Below are positions 6,958 through 14,397 of a DNA stretch of 15,937 nucleotides, in pieces. Each line of letters starts with the position of its first letter. Positions within the stretch are counted from its first letter, which is position 1. The notes below the pieces were generated by a model. That model saw only the letters and a program-made list of their open reading frames with translations, had not been told where the DNA came from and searched no databases. The position numbers and the translations under genes are program-made. The DNA comes from an uncultured Pelagibacteraceae bacterium (lineage in GTDB: Bacteria > Pseudomonadota > Alphaproteobacteria > Pelagibacterales > Pelagibacteraceae), in contig CACPDA010000015.1 in the NCBI GenBank assembly GCA_902632515.1, positions 1 to 15,937 on the forward strand, written 5' to 3'.

Positions 6958-8621
6958 ATATTGAAGTACTTAAAGCCAGCAGATTCACAAACACTTTTAT
7001 CTAACATATCCCAACAATCAAAAATAATTCTATTAAATTTATTTTTTTTCTTATCTGAAAATTGATTTAAAAAGATATCTCCATACTTCGGATTATTGTT
7101 TGCAATTACTACAAATTTAAATTTTTTGATTTCATTTTCCTTAACAAATTTTAAATTTTTTGAATTATTTTTTTTTAAAATTTCGTTACTCATCACGTCA
7201 AACATTTTAAAATTAATCTTATTTTTTTTTAAGATATTTGAAAGTTCTAATGAAGGTGAATTTCTCATGTCTATATTTTCTGGTAAGCCTTTAAATGTTG
7301 CTCCCATAATTAAAATTTTATCTTTAGTGCTTAAATTTTTTTTAAAAATATTTATAATTTTAGAAGATATTCTCTTAACATTTCTTTGATTTATTTCTCT
7401 TGAAATTGATAAGTTGTAACCTTTGTTTTTATCCAAAGAGTTTTTAAATAAAAAAACATCTTTTGGTAAACAAAATCCTCCAACACCTAGACTTGGTTTA
7501 TCTATGTTATTTCTTGGGTAACCTAAGTTGGCTTTTCTAATAAGATTAAAACCACTTAAATTATAAGAATTAGCAATACGACTAATTTCATTTGCAAAAG
7601 CAAAGTTTAAATCTCTATAAGCGTTACTGGTTAATTTAATAATTTCTGATTCTTCAGTGCTATCTGTTTCTACAACTTTTGAAAAAAATCTTTTGGTGAA
7701 GTTCATTACATGATTTAAACATTCTGAAGTAACCCCAGAAATAATTTGTGGAAGTTTTTCTAATTCAATTAAAGCGTTACCCTCAACAATTCTTTCAGGT
7801 ATGTGACCTAAGAAAAAATCTTTTCCACACTTTAAATTAGAGTATTTTTCTAGAATTTTTTTTGCTATTTTAAATGTATAACCAACTTGCGTTGTTCCTC
7901 GGAGTAAAACTAAATTATTTTTATAAATTTTTTTTCCTATTGAAATTAAAATATTATTTATATTTTTATTGTTAACTTTGTTATTTTCGAAATCTGATCC
8001 GAGACAGACAATATAAATATTTGAATTAATTTTTTTAAATTTACTTGATAAGTAAATTCTTTTTTGGCTTAAATTGTAATTTAAAAGAGTATTTAATCCT
8101 TTTTCATAAAAATTTACATTATTGTTATTTATATTTTTGATATGTTCATCATTTTTGTCATATCCAATTAAAAATTCTTTTTTTTTCAGAATATGCAATG
8201 CCAAAGGTAAACCAATATGGCCTAATCCAACAATACATATACTTGAGTAATCTAAGTCATTCTGAATTTCGTCATAACTTAAAATATTAATAAGCTTATT
8301 ATTTTTAATTATTAAAACATTTTCAATTTTTTCATTTATTATTTTTTTTAGAGAGTTTTCATAGTGATGTATTTCTTTATGGCTAATCGCTAAATTTAAA
8401 ATATAGGGCTTCTTGTTTAAATGATCAAAAATATTATCTTTATTTTTTCTTTTAAATATTAATCTTCTGATATCTCCAAGAGAAATAACACCAACAATTT
8501 TATTTTTTTTATCAAATTTTATTGCAAGTTTTATCTTTTTATTTTTCTGTTTTTCTATTTCAAATAAATTGGTAAACTTTTCAACACTTAAATTTTTATT
8601 TATTTTAAAGTACTTTTCCAT
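6954..8621 (-). CDS. UDP-sugar 6-dehydrogenase (UDP-ManNAcA type) with N-terminal CBS-domain pair
   Basis: The 555-residue product is a fusion. Residues 1 to about 122 resemble a CBS pair: IVGVISLGDIRRL (42-54) and IENVLIIKNNKLINILSYDE (99-118), in the style fused to LegF/PtmE-type nucleotidyltransferases. From 127 a full UDP-glucose/UDP-ManNAc dehydrogenase follows: Rossmann VGLGHIGLP (131-139), GHIPERIVEGNA (272-283), SEIIKLTSNAYRDLNFAFAN (325-344, catalytic-region Lys329), GVGGFCLPKD (379-388, nucleophile Cys384) and the C-terminal MGATFKGLPENIDMRNSP (439-456). The family oxidises C6 of a UDP-hexose to the carboxylate with two NAD. The closest feel is UDP-N-acetylmannosaminuronate dehydrogenase. 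Usual length is about 420-440 residues, so the N-terminal part is a true addition. CBS domains bind adenosyl ligands, so allosteric control is a plausible inference. It starts two bases after the NeuB-type stop and ends in an ATGA overlap. Confidence 0.9.
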   Translation of the reverse strand: MEKYFKINKNLSVEKFTNLFEIEKQKNKKIKLAIKFDKKNKIVGVISLGDIRRLIFKRKNKDNIFDHLNKKPYILNLAISHKEIHHYENSLKKIINEKIENVLIIKNNKLINILSYDEIQNDLDYSSICIVGLGHIGLPLALHILKKKEFLIGYDKNDEHIKNINNNNVNFYEKGLNTLLNYNLSQKRIYLSSKFKKINSNIYIVCLGSDFENNKVNNKNINNILISIGKKIYKNNLVLLRGTTQVGYTFKIAKKILEKYSNLKCGKDFFLGHIPERIVEGNALIELEKLPQIISGVTSECLNHVMNFTKRFFSKVVETDSTEESEIIKLTSNAYRDLNFAFANEISRIANSYNLSGFNLIRKANLGYPRNNIDKPSLGVGGFCLPKDVFLFKNSLDKNKGYNLSISREINQRNVKRISSKIINIFKKNLSTKDKILIMGATFKGLPENIDMRNSPSLELSNILKKNKINFKMFDVMSNEILKKNNSKNLKFVKENEIKKFKFVVIANNNPKYGDIFLNQFSDKKKNKFNRIIFDCWDMLDKSVCESAGFKYFNI

Positions 8622-8623
8622 AT

Positions 8624-9589
8624 TTAGTATAAAGAAATTTCATCCCAATTATTAATTTCCCGGTCATTCTTATATGAAACGAATCTTCCTCTGTAATAAT
8701 CTCTATTTAATAATTCTAAATGAGTTAATTTTCTTAATTTTTTACCTAAGATTTTTTTATGATTAAATTTGTAGTTTTTTTGCAGATATTGTTTTTGTTT
8801 TTTTTTAGTAAGTATAGAAAATTTTTTTAATTCAATAATATCCTCAGGTTGAATTGAAACTTTTCCGTCTTTAGTAGCATTTTTATCTAATATTGTTATA
8901 TGACGTTCAATATATTTTGCACCATTAAATATTGCTAGTAAAGATGGTAAATTTCTATTTTTTCCAAATCCAATAGAATGATCTGAAAAACCAACATTTG
9001 TTGTGAAGCCTTTAAGATAATTTATTCTGTTAAGATTCAAAAAATTAATTGGAGTTGGGTAAATTGTTACACAGTGTAATAAACTAAAATTTTTTCCTTT
9101 TAATATAGAAGAAGTTTTTTTTATTTCATCATCATATGTTGCGCCAGTAGATACTATTATGTTTTTAAATCTATTTTTTAACTCTCTTATTAATTGAAAA
9201 GATGCACAATCATAACTTGCTACTTTAACAGTATCAAAACCAATTTTTTTAATTTTTGAAATATCCGACCTTCTGAAACAAGTTATAGCAGGTTTAACTT
9301 TAAGTTTTTTACATAAATTTATAAATTTCTTTAATTCTTTATCTTTAATTTCTAATTTTTTAAGTCTATTTTTTTCTTTATGAAAAGGTCTTTTTATCGT
9401 TAAAATTTTTTTTTTATTCTTTATGCCTTTCTCAAATTTAGGTCTAAAAGATAAAGCATCTGCAAAAATATATTGCAATTTTATTATATCTGCTCCACTT
9501 CTCGCACATTTAATTGCCATCTCTTTTAAATTATTGAAAGAACCGTTGTGATTTTGACATAACTCTGCAATGAATATTATCTTTGACAT
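8624..9589 (-). CDS. NeuB-family ulosonic-acid synthase with shortened C-terminus
   Basis: The 321-residue product is a sialic-acid-synthase-family TIM barrel (PF03102). It has AELCQNHNGS (8-17), GADIIKLQ (32-39), KPAITCFRR (99-107), KVASYDC (122-128), IVSTGAT (145-151), LLHCVTIYPTP (170-180), VGFSDHSIG (199-207) and YIERHITILDK (226-236). His204 and His230 correspond to the metal-binding histidines. Such enzymes condense phosphoenolpyruvate with an N-acyl amino sugar to give a 2-keto-3-deoxy nine-carbon (or shorter) acid. The usual C-terminal SAF/antifreeze domain is not complete: only about 40 residues follow the barrel, ending RGRFVSYKNDREINNWDEIS. The start ATG abuts the preceding stop with no gap. 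Together with the NeuA-type gene two positions upstream, it defines a CMP-ulosonate branch. Which sugar is made is unknown. Confidence 0.88.
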   Translation of the reverse strand: MSKIIFIAELCQNHNGSFNNLKEMAIKCARSGADIIKLQYIFADALSFRPKFEKGIKNKKKILTIKRPFHKEKNRLKKLEIKDKELKKFINLCKKLKVKPAITCFRRSDISKIKKIGFDTVKVASYDCASFQLIRELKNRFKNIIVSTGATYDDEIKKTSSILKGKNFSLLHCVTIYPTPINFLNLNRINYLKGFTTNVGFSDHSIGFGKNRNLPSLLAIFNGAKYIERHITILDKNATKDGKVSIQPEDIIELKKFSILTKKKQKQYLQKNYKFNHKKILGKKLRKLTHLELLNRDYYRGRFVSYKNDREINNWDEISLY

Positions 9590-10462
9590 TTATAAATTTA
9601 TATCATCTAAAAATTTTTTTAAAATAAAATTATCAGTTTTTTGAATTGACTCTCTGGTTAGACCAGCCACATGTTTTGTATATAAAAAATTTTTTCTGTA
9701 TTTTGATAAATATTTTAATTTTCCTTTTAAGAAATTACCAATTACATCTGTTATATAAATAATTTTTTTATTTAAAATTTTTTTATAAATAAATTTTTCT
9801 TCAACTATGTCACCTCTTGATGTGTTTATTATGATACAATTTTTTTTTAATTTTTTTATTTTTTCATTATTTAAAAAGTATTTATTTTTTTTATCTAAAG
9901 GTATGTGCAATGAAATTAAACTCGATTTTCTTAAAATATCATTTAATGATGATCTTTTAAAAGTAGGTATTTTTTTGGAGTTCTTATCAAAAATTTTAAC
10001 ATTTGCGCCCATGGAGGTAAGAATTTTATCAACTTTTTTTCCAATTCTGCCATAGCCAATAATACCTATATTTTGATTATTTACTTCTTTTGAATGATTC
10101 TTTTTGTTTAAATCGAATTTTTTTAATGATTTTAAGATTAGATAAATAGAATATTCGCTAGAAGCATTTATTTTATCTAAAAATTTGAACTGATTTTTTA
10201 AACAAAAAATTTTTGTTTTTTTCTTAAAAAATTTTTCATCAATATGATCAACACCTGTAGTTGGTGATAAAATATATTTTATTTTCGAATTTTGTTTATA
10301 ATTTATTTTATGATTAAATCTAGATATAATAACTTCAAAATTATTCGCAATTGAATCAAATTTTTTTTGACTTATCTTTTTAAAATAACATTTAAAATTT
10401 CTTCTTAAAAATTCTAATACACTGTCTGAGATATCTTCAGGATTTGGACAAATTACTCTCAT
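9590..10462 (-). CDS. D-2-hydroxyacid dehydrogenase-family oxidoreductase (PGDH-like)
   Basis: The 290-residue protein has the D-isomer-specific 2-hydroxyacid dehydrogenase layout: a divergent N-terminal substrate domain with LSPTTGVDHID (65-75), an NAD-binding Rossmann segment IGIIGYGRIGKKV (132-144), LHIPLDKKNKYFLN (185-198), NTSRGDIVEE (213-222, catalytic Arg216) and TKHVAGLTRES (262-272, catalytic His264). The family interconverts 2-keto acids and D-2-hydroxy acids. The Glu usually found after the DV of the DVFExEP segment is missing; here the text reads DVIGNFLKGK (239-248), so activity or specificity may differ. It lies between the CMP-sugar synthetase and the NeuB-type gene, sharing an ATGA with the former and abutting the latter, which argues for a role in the same pathway. 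The true substrate is not known. It is shorter than the roughly 310-330 residues usual for single-domain members. Confidence 0.83.
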   Translation of the reverse strand: MRVICPNPEDISDSVLEFLRRNFKCYFKKISQKKFDSIANNFEVIISRFNHKINYKQNSKIKYILSPTTGVDHIDEKFFKKKTKIFCLKNQFKFLDKINASSEYSIYLILKSLKKFDLNKKNHSKEVNNQNIGIIGYGRIGKKVDKILTSMGANVKIFDKNSKKIPTFKRSSLNDILRKSSLISLHIPLDKKNKYFLNNEKIKKLKKNCIIINTSRGDIVEEKFIYKKILNKKIIYITDVIGNFLKGKLKYLSKYRKNFLYTKHVAGLTRESIQKTDNFILKKFLDDINL

Positions 10463-11160
10463 TTTTTTAAAGTTTTTTTTAAATTATTTAGATCATCAAT
10501 ATTATCAATGTTCGTAGTTTCTAAATCTTTTAATATTACACCTTTACATTTTTTTCCTACTAACGACTTATTTTTGAAAAAAGATTTTCTTGTAGTTAAA
10601 TAAATTGATCCAGATCGAATGTAAACTTTAGGTAATTTTTGCCTAGGTAACATATTTTCCTTTTTTTCTCCCGAATAATTGACCAAAAAATTTTTCTTAA
10701 ATATTTTCATTCGTAAGGGGTGATTGGCACCCACATCCTTAACTGAAACGACGCTATCTATATTATTGTTTTTTTTAAGAAGATTTATAGCTTTCAAAAT
10801 TTTTTTTGTATCTCTAATTGGTGAAGTCGGCTGCAATAATAATATATATTTATAATTTTTTTTTAAAATATATTCGTATTTTTTTAGTTCATATTTTACA
10901 ACATCATAAGTTTCAATATAATCAGTTGATAATCTTTCTGGTCTTAAACCAAAAAAATTAATTTTATTTTTTCTTACTATAGCTTTTACTCTTATTGAAT
11001 TTGTACTGACACAAATATCAACAAGATTATTCAATTTTTTTGCTGTATCGATAGAATATTGAATTAATTCTTTACCGTTGATTTTCTTAATATTTTTATT
11101 TTTTATTCCTTTTGATCCTTTCCTAGCAGGAATAATACAAATTATTTCTTTATGTAACAT
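10459..11160 (-). CDS. CMP-sugar synthetase, acylneuraminate cytidylyltransferase family (NeuA-like)
   Basis: The 233-residue product is a typical single-domain cytidylyltransferase (PF02348). It has the nucleotide-binding signature IIPARKGSKGIKNKNIKKI (9-27), RPERLSTD (73-80), LLQPTSPIRD (108-117), MLPRQKLPKVYIRSGSIYL (170-188) and NIDNIDDL (217-224), which supplies the acidic metal-binding end. It activates a ulosonic acid with CTP to give the CMP-sugar used by a transferase. In NeuA the segment before the last strand usually reads YxxNG; here it is YIRSG, so the acceptor sugar may differ from N-acetylneuraminate. The start is supported by the short lead before the PARxGSKG motif, although it overlaps the methyltransferase end by 19 bases. 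Its stop and the next ATG share an ATGA. NeuA-type function is secure as a family; the exact sugar is not. Confidence 0.9.
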   Translation of the reverse strand: MLHKEIICIIPARKGSKGIKNKNIKKINGKELIQYSIDTAKKLNNLVDICVSTNSIRVKAIVRKNKINFFGLRPERLSTDYIETYDVVKYELKKYEYILKKNYKYILLLQPTSPIRDTKKILKAINLLKKNNNIDSVVSVKDVGANHPLRMKIFKKNFLVNYSGEKKENMLPRQKLPKVYIRSGSIYLTTRKSFFKNKSLVGKKCKGVILKDLETTNIDNIDDLNNLKKTLKK

Positions 11161-11900
11161 CTTTTGAATTCAGTTTTTCTTGAATTATTATAATTAATTT
11201 TAATTTTATTTTTTCTTAAAAAATCTAAAATTGCAATTCTAGGACCAGGAAATTTCAAAGAATAATACTCATCAAGATGTATATAACCACCTTTAACTAA
11301 ATTACCCCATATATAGGGGAGAGCTATTTTATAAGGTTCATACAGATCTATATCGAAATTGCATGCCATAATTTTTTTAGAATTTTTACTAAAAAATTTT
11401 GGAATTGTTTTAGTTATATCGCCTTTAATAATTTGAACATTTTTTAAGTTTAATATCTTAATTTTGTTTTCAATAAAACTGAGACTCGTACCGCTAAAGT
11501 CGATAGAAGAAGAAATATTTTTAATTGTAAATTTTGTTTTACCTAACCTTTCTTTTAATTTCCAAAATTCCTCACTATTTTTCCGGTGAGACTTAGAAAA
11601 ATATTTTAGATTTTTGAAATTAAAAGGTTGATCTTTTTTATTTAATTTTGTGAAACCTGAAAAAGTATCAAAGCCATATATAGTTTTTTTTGATTTAAGT
11701 TTCTTTAAAATATAAGCTATTGTTAGAAGACTTTTTCCTCTGAACACACCTAAATCAATAATATCTCCTTTAATTCTTTTGTGATTTTTGATTATGTAAT
11801 CATAATAAAATCTCAGCGAAGAACTATTTAAATTATAAATATCTAGCTCAAGAATATTTGCCAAATGTTCTTTTTTTTCAATAAGATGTGATATATTCAT
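11142..11900 (-). CDS. TylF/MycF-type SAM-dependent methyltransferase
   Basis: The 252-residue protein belongs to the TylF/MycF (macrocin O-methyltransferase, PF05711) group of class I methyltransferases. It shows GDIIDLGVFRGKS (45-57, SAM-binding motif I), IYGFDTFSGF (74-83), VQIIKGDITKTIP (155-167), FDIDLYEPYKIALPYIW (182-198) and GGYIHLDEYYSLKFPGPRIA (204-223). The acidic residues in DIDLYEPY and HLDEY resemble the metal and substrate-binding positions of the sugar O-methyltransferases in this family. Methylation of a hydroxyl on a nucleotide-linked or glycan sugar is the likely role. It is the first gene of the minus-strand operon and starts 87 bases from the divergent unit 3. A perfect TATAAT lies just seven bases upstream of its ATG. 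Confidence 0.85.
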   Translation of the reverse strand: MNISHLIEKKEHLANILELDIYNLNSSSLRFYYDYIIKNHKRIKGDIIDLGVFRGKSLLTIAYILKKLKSKKTIYGFDTFSGFTKLNKKDQPFNFKNLKYFSKSHRKNSEEFWKLKERLGKTKFTIKNISSSIDFSGTSLSFIENKIKILNLKNVQIIKGDITKTIPKFFSKNSKKIMACNFDIDLYEPYKIALPYIWGNLVKGGYIHLDEYYSLKFPGPRIAILDFLRKNKIKINYNNSRKTEFKRCYIKK

Positions 11901-11987
11901 GTAATTTATTATAAAAAATTGAACTTAATATATTAGTTTTCACAAAATTGACTACATTTATATTTATACATCGATCTAAAATTTCTA
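11901..11987. promoter_or_regulatory. Divergent promoter region
   Basis: This 87-base gap separates the first genes of two divergent operons and must hold promoters for one or both. On the minus strand a perfect TATAAT (11908-11913) lies seven bases before the methyltransferase ATG, so its transcript would start at or near the start codon. No good -35 sits 17 bases further up. On the plus strand TTTTCA (11937-11942) and TATATT (11959-11964) are 16 bases apart, about 23 bases before ATG 11988. Such boxes are common by chance here, so individual boxes are weak; the location is the stronger argument. Confidence 0.4.
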
Positions 11988-13610
11988 ATGATCAAAAAAC
12001 AAATTAATCTTGATATTTCAAGTTATCAAACAAAAAATAAACTTGAAGAATTAGACTGTGGATGGTTTGATTTAAATTCTATCAAAGAATTTAGAGATCA
12101 ATTATGTCATGATTTAATTCCCATTATAAGAATTAATGAACTTGGTCAAAATGGAGAAAATCCAAATGTAAATTTATCAATTAATATTTTTTTTAAATGG
12201 TTTTCAGTGAGTTTGATTGATTTATTTACAGCTCTAAAAATTAAAAACTATTTTAAAAATCAAGAAGTTCTTATTCCTGAAAAATTTATTTTTTTTAATG
12301 AAATTTATAATGACAGAATCCCAAAAACAACCTTTCAAAACTTAAAAAATCCATATTTAAAACAGAGTAAAATTGAAAAATTTTTGAAAAATTTTCTAAG
12401 AACTTTACAAATAAATTCTTTAACAGATTTTTTTAATTTTAGTAAAATCTCAAGATCAATTTTATATACAAATTTTTTGAAAAAAAATCTAAGAAAAAAT
12501 GGAGAATTAAATATTTATAATGATTTATCCTACTATTTCATGCAGACAAAAGGTGATGAATTTTCATTTTTCGATGAACAAAATAATTCTCTATCTCCAA
12601 AAAATTATGCTCAATATATTGAAATTAAAGAAAAAATTATAAAACTATTTGATCGTTTAGAATTGAAACTATCAAATAATAATATTCAATTTATTAGAAA
12701 TTTAATTTATCATAGTTTTTTATTTCTCAAATATAATTGGATAGAAAAAAAAATACCTAAAATATTACATGTGGGTACAGCTGGAAGTTTGCCTTGGGGA
12801 AAACTTTTATGTGCCCTAGTAATATTAAAAGGCGGAAGAGTGATAAACTATGAGCATGGTAGAGGGTCGATCCTTCATTTTTTTATACAAAAATTCTTTA
12901 CTGATATTAACTTTTCTAGTGAATTTGTTAATATTAATTACATGCACAAAGAAATGAATAAAAAAAGATATGACTCTTTTAAAAAATTTTATTTACTTCA
13001 TAATTTTGATGTAAAAATTAGTTTTCCACAAAAAAAAATTAGCAATCCTTTTGAAATGAAAAAAAAAACTTTTGAAAGGATCAAAAAAAAAGAACTAAAG
13101 GCTTTATATGTAATGGGTCCATATTTAGGTTATTCATCTGCATTTAGACCTTTTTTACCAGATATTCATTATCTAAAATTTCAAACCAAAATTTTTGATT
13201 TGTTAAATACAAATAAAATTGATTTTTTTTTAAAACCTCATCCAGGAACTAAATCCATGATATCCAAAGGTATGATTAATGAATACAAATTGAATATATT
13301 GACAGAAAATTATGAAAAAGTTGTTCAAGATTTGGATTTTGATTTTTTCATTTTAGATCACATTGCCTCTACTACAGCACCTCATATTATAAATTTTTCA
13401 AAACCAACAGTTTATTTTGATTTTAACTTTACGGAAATTAATGACTTATTGAGAAAAGAACTTGAAGAATCAATAAAAATTATTCCAGTAGAACAAAAAA
13501 AAAATGGAGAATTTAATTTTGACTCAATATTGTTTAAAAATTTTATAGATAATATAAAAAGCAATAATCATATAAATTGGCATAGGAATATATTGAAATA
13601 TTATGAATAA
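11988..13610 (+). CDS. Surface-carbohydrate transferase-like protein with KPHPG motif (GT-B-like)
   Basis: This 540-residue protein is not one I can name. Its C-terminal half has marks shared by capsule (KpsC/KpsS), polysialyltransferase and CDP-glycerol glycerophosphotransferase-like GT-B proteins. These are ILHVGTAGSLPWGK (259-272), INYEHGRGS (286-294), LYVMGPYLGYSS (373-384), FFLKPHPGT (413-421) and FFILDHIASTTAPH (453-466), followed by FSKPTVYFDF (470-479). In those families the KxHP and the later Ser/Thr loop bind the nucleotide or phosphate donor. The N-terminal 240 residues are helical, Asn/Lys-rich and unrecognised. There is no signal peptide or clear membrane helix, so it would act at the cytoplasmic face. 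It begins the divergent unit 3, and its stop overlaps the next ATG by eight bases. I infer a glycan- or phosphate-sugar-transferring role. Confidence 0.55.
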   Translation: MIKKQINLDISSYQTKNKLEELDCGWFDLNSIKEFRDQLCHDLIPIIRINELGQNGENPNVNLSINIFFKWFSVSLIDLFTALKIKNYFKNQEVLIPEKFIFFNEIYNDRIPKTTFQNLKNPYLKQSKIEKFLKNFLRTLQINSLTDFFNFSKISRSILYTNFLKKNLRKNGELNIYNDLSYYFMQTKGDEFSFFDEQNNSLSPKNYAQYIEIKEKIIKLFDRLELKLSNNNIQFIRNLIYHSFLFLKYNWIEKKIPKILHVGTAGSLPWGKLLCALVILKGGRVINYEHGRGSILHFFIQKFFTDINFSSEFVNINYMHKEMNKKRYDSFKKFYLLHNFDVKISFPQKKISNPFEMKKKTFERIKKKELKALYVMGPYLGYSSAFRPFLPDIHYLKFQTKIFDLLNTNKIDFFLKPHPGTKSMISKGMINEYKLNILTENYEKVVQDLDFDFFILDHIASTTAPHIINFSKPTVYFDFNFTEINDLLRKELEESIKIIPVEQKKNGEFNFDSILFKNFIDNIKSNNHINWHRNILKYYE

Positions 13611-14394
13611 ACTAAAAATTAGAATACCCAAATATAAAACAGATATAGAAGCTAATAATTTTTTTAAAAAAATTGGTATTAAGGAGTTAGATAATTTTTT
13701 TTTATCAGATAAACCTAAAATTAAAAAAAAAATAGAAAAAAAAACTTACAAACCCAATTTGATAGATCTCTCAAGTCTATATGAAATCATAATATCGCAT
13801 AAAAGAACTACTGTTTTGGAGTTTGGCTCTGGATGGAGTTCTTTAGTAATTGCTCATGCATTAAAATTTTTAAAAAAAAAATATTCAATAAAAGTTAAAA
13901 AGATAAGAAGGTCAAATCCATTTGAATTATTTATTTTAGAAAATGAGAGAAAATATTTAAGTATAACAAAAAAAAGATTAAAAAATTTTAAAGGTGCAAA
14001 AATTAATTATTTTTTATCCGATGTGGTTATGACTAATTATAATGGCAAGTTAGCCACAAAATACTCCAATTTACCAATGTGTAATCCAGACTTTATTTAT
14101 TTAGATGGTCCAGATCAATTTAAAGTAAAAAAATCAAAAAATAACTTTTCTACCTCTCATCCTGATTTAATGCCTATGGCATCAGACATATTAAAAATTG
14201 AATATTTTTTGATTCCAGGAACAATAATATTAGTTGATGGAAGAGGAGCTAATGTGAATTTTTTAAAAAATAATTTTCAAAGAAATTGGAAATATGTGAG
14301 ATTAGATAAGACTGACCAACACATGTTTGTTTTAATTGATAAGCCATTAGGAAACATAAATAAAAATCAAATAAAATTTTATAATAGTAAGTAA
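13603..14394 (+). CDS. Class I SAM-dependent methyltransferase-like protein
   Basis: The 263-residue product has a Rossmann-like methyltransferase core: VLEFGSGWSSLVIAHAL (71-87) fits SAM-binding motif I, FELFILENERKYLS (107-120) the second-strand acidic motif, and PDFIYLDGPDQF (162-173) plus GTIILVDGRGAN (206-217) the later strands. The D-G-P and D-G-R segments resemble proteins of this type in O-antigen clusters, whose substrates are unknown. A GSGWSS loop instead of GxGxG is acceptable for the family. The first 60 residues are basic and unassigned. It overlaps the previous gene by eight bases and is followed three bases later by the next, so the unit is a tight operon. A sugar methyltransferase is the simplest reading; a non-methylating SAM-fold enzyme is possible. 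Confidence 0.6.
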   Translation: MNKLKIRIPKYKTDIEANNFFKKIGIKELDNFFLSDKPKIKKKIEKKTYKPNLIDLSSLYEIIISHKRTTVLEFGSGWSSLVIAHALKFLKKKYSIKVKKIRRSNPFELFILENERKYLSITKKRLKNFKGAKINYFLSDVVMTNYNGKLATKYSNLPMCNPDFIYLDGPDQFKVKKSKNNFSTSHPDLMPMASDILKIEYFLIPGTIILVDGRGANVNFLKNNFQRNWKYVRLDKTDQHMFVLIDKPLGNINKNQIKFYNSK

Positions 14395-14397
14395 ATC

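Noticed and set aside
11948..11953. TTGACT as a -35 box for unit 3
   Set aside because: It resembles the consensus, but no -10-like hexamer sits 15-19 bases downstream; the nearest AT-rich hexamers are at 11 or 21 bases.
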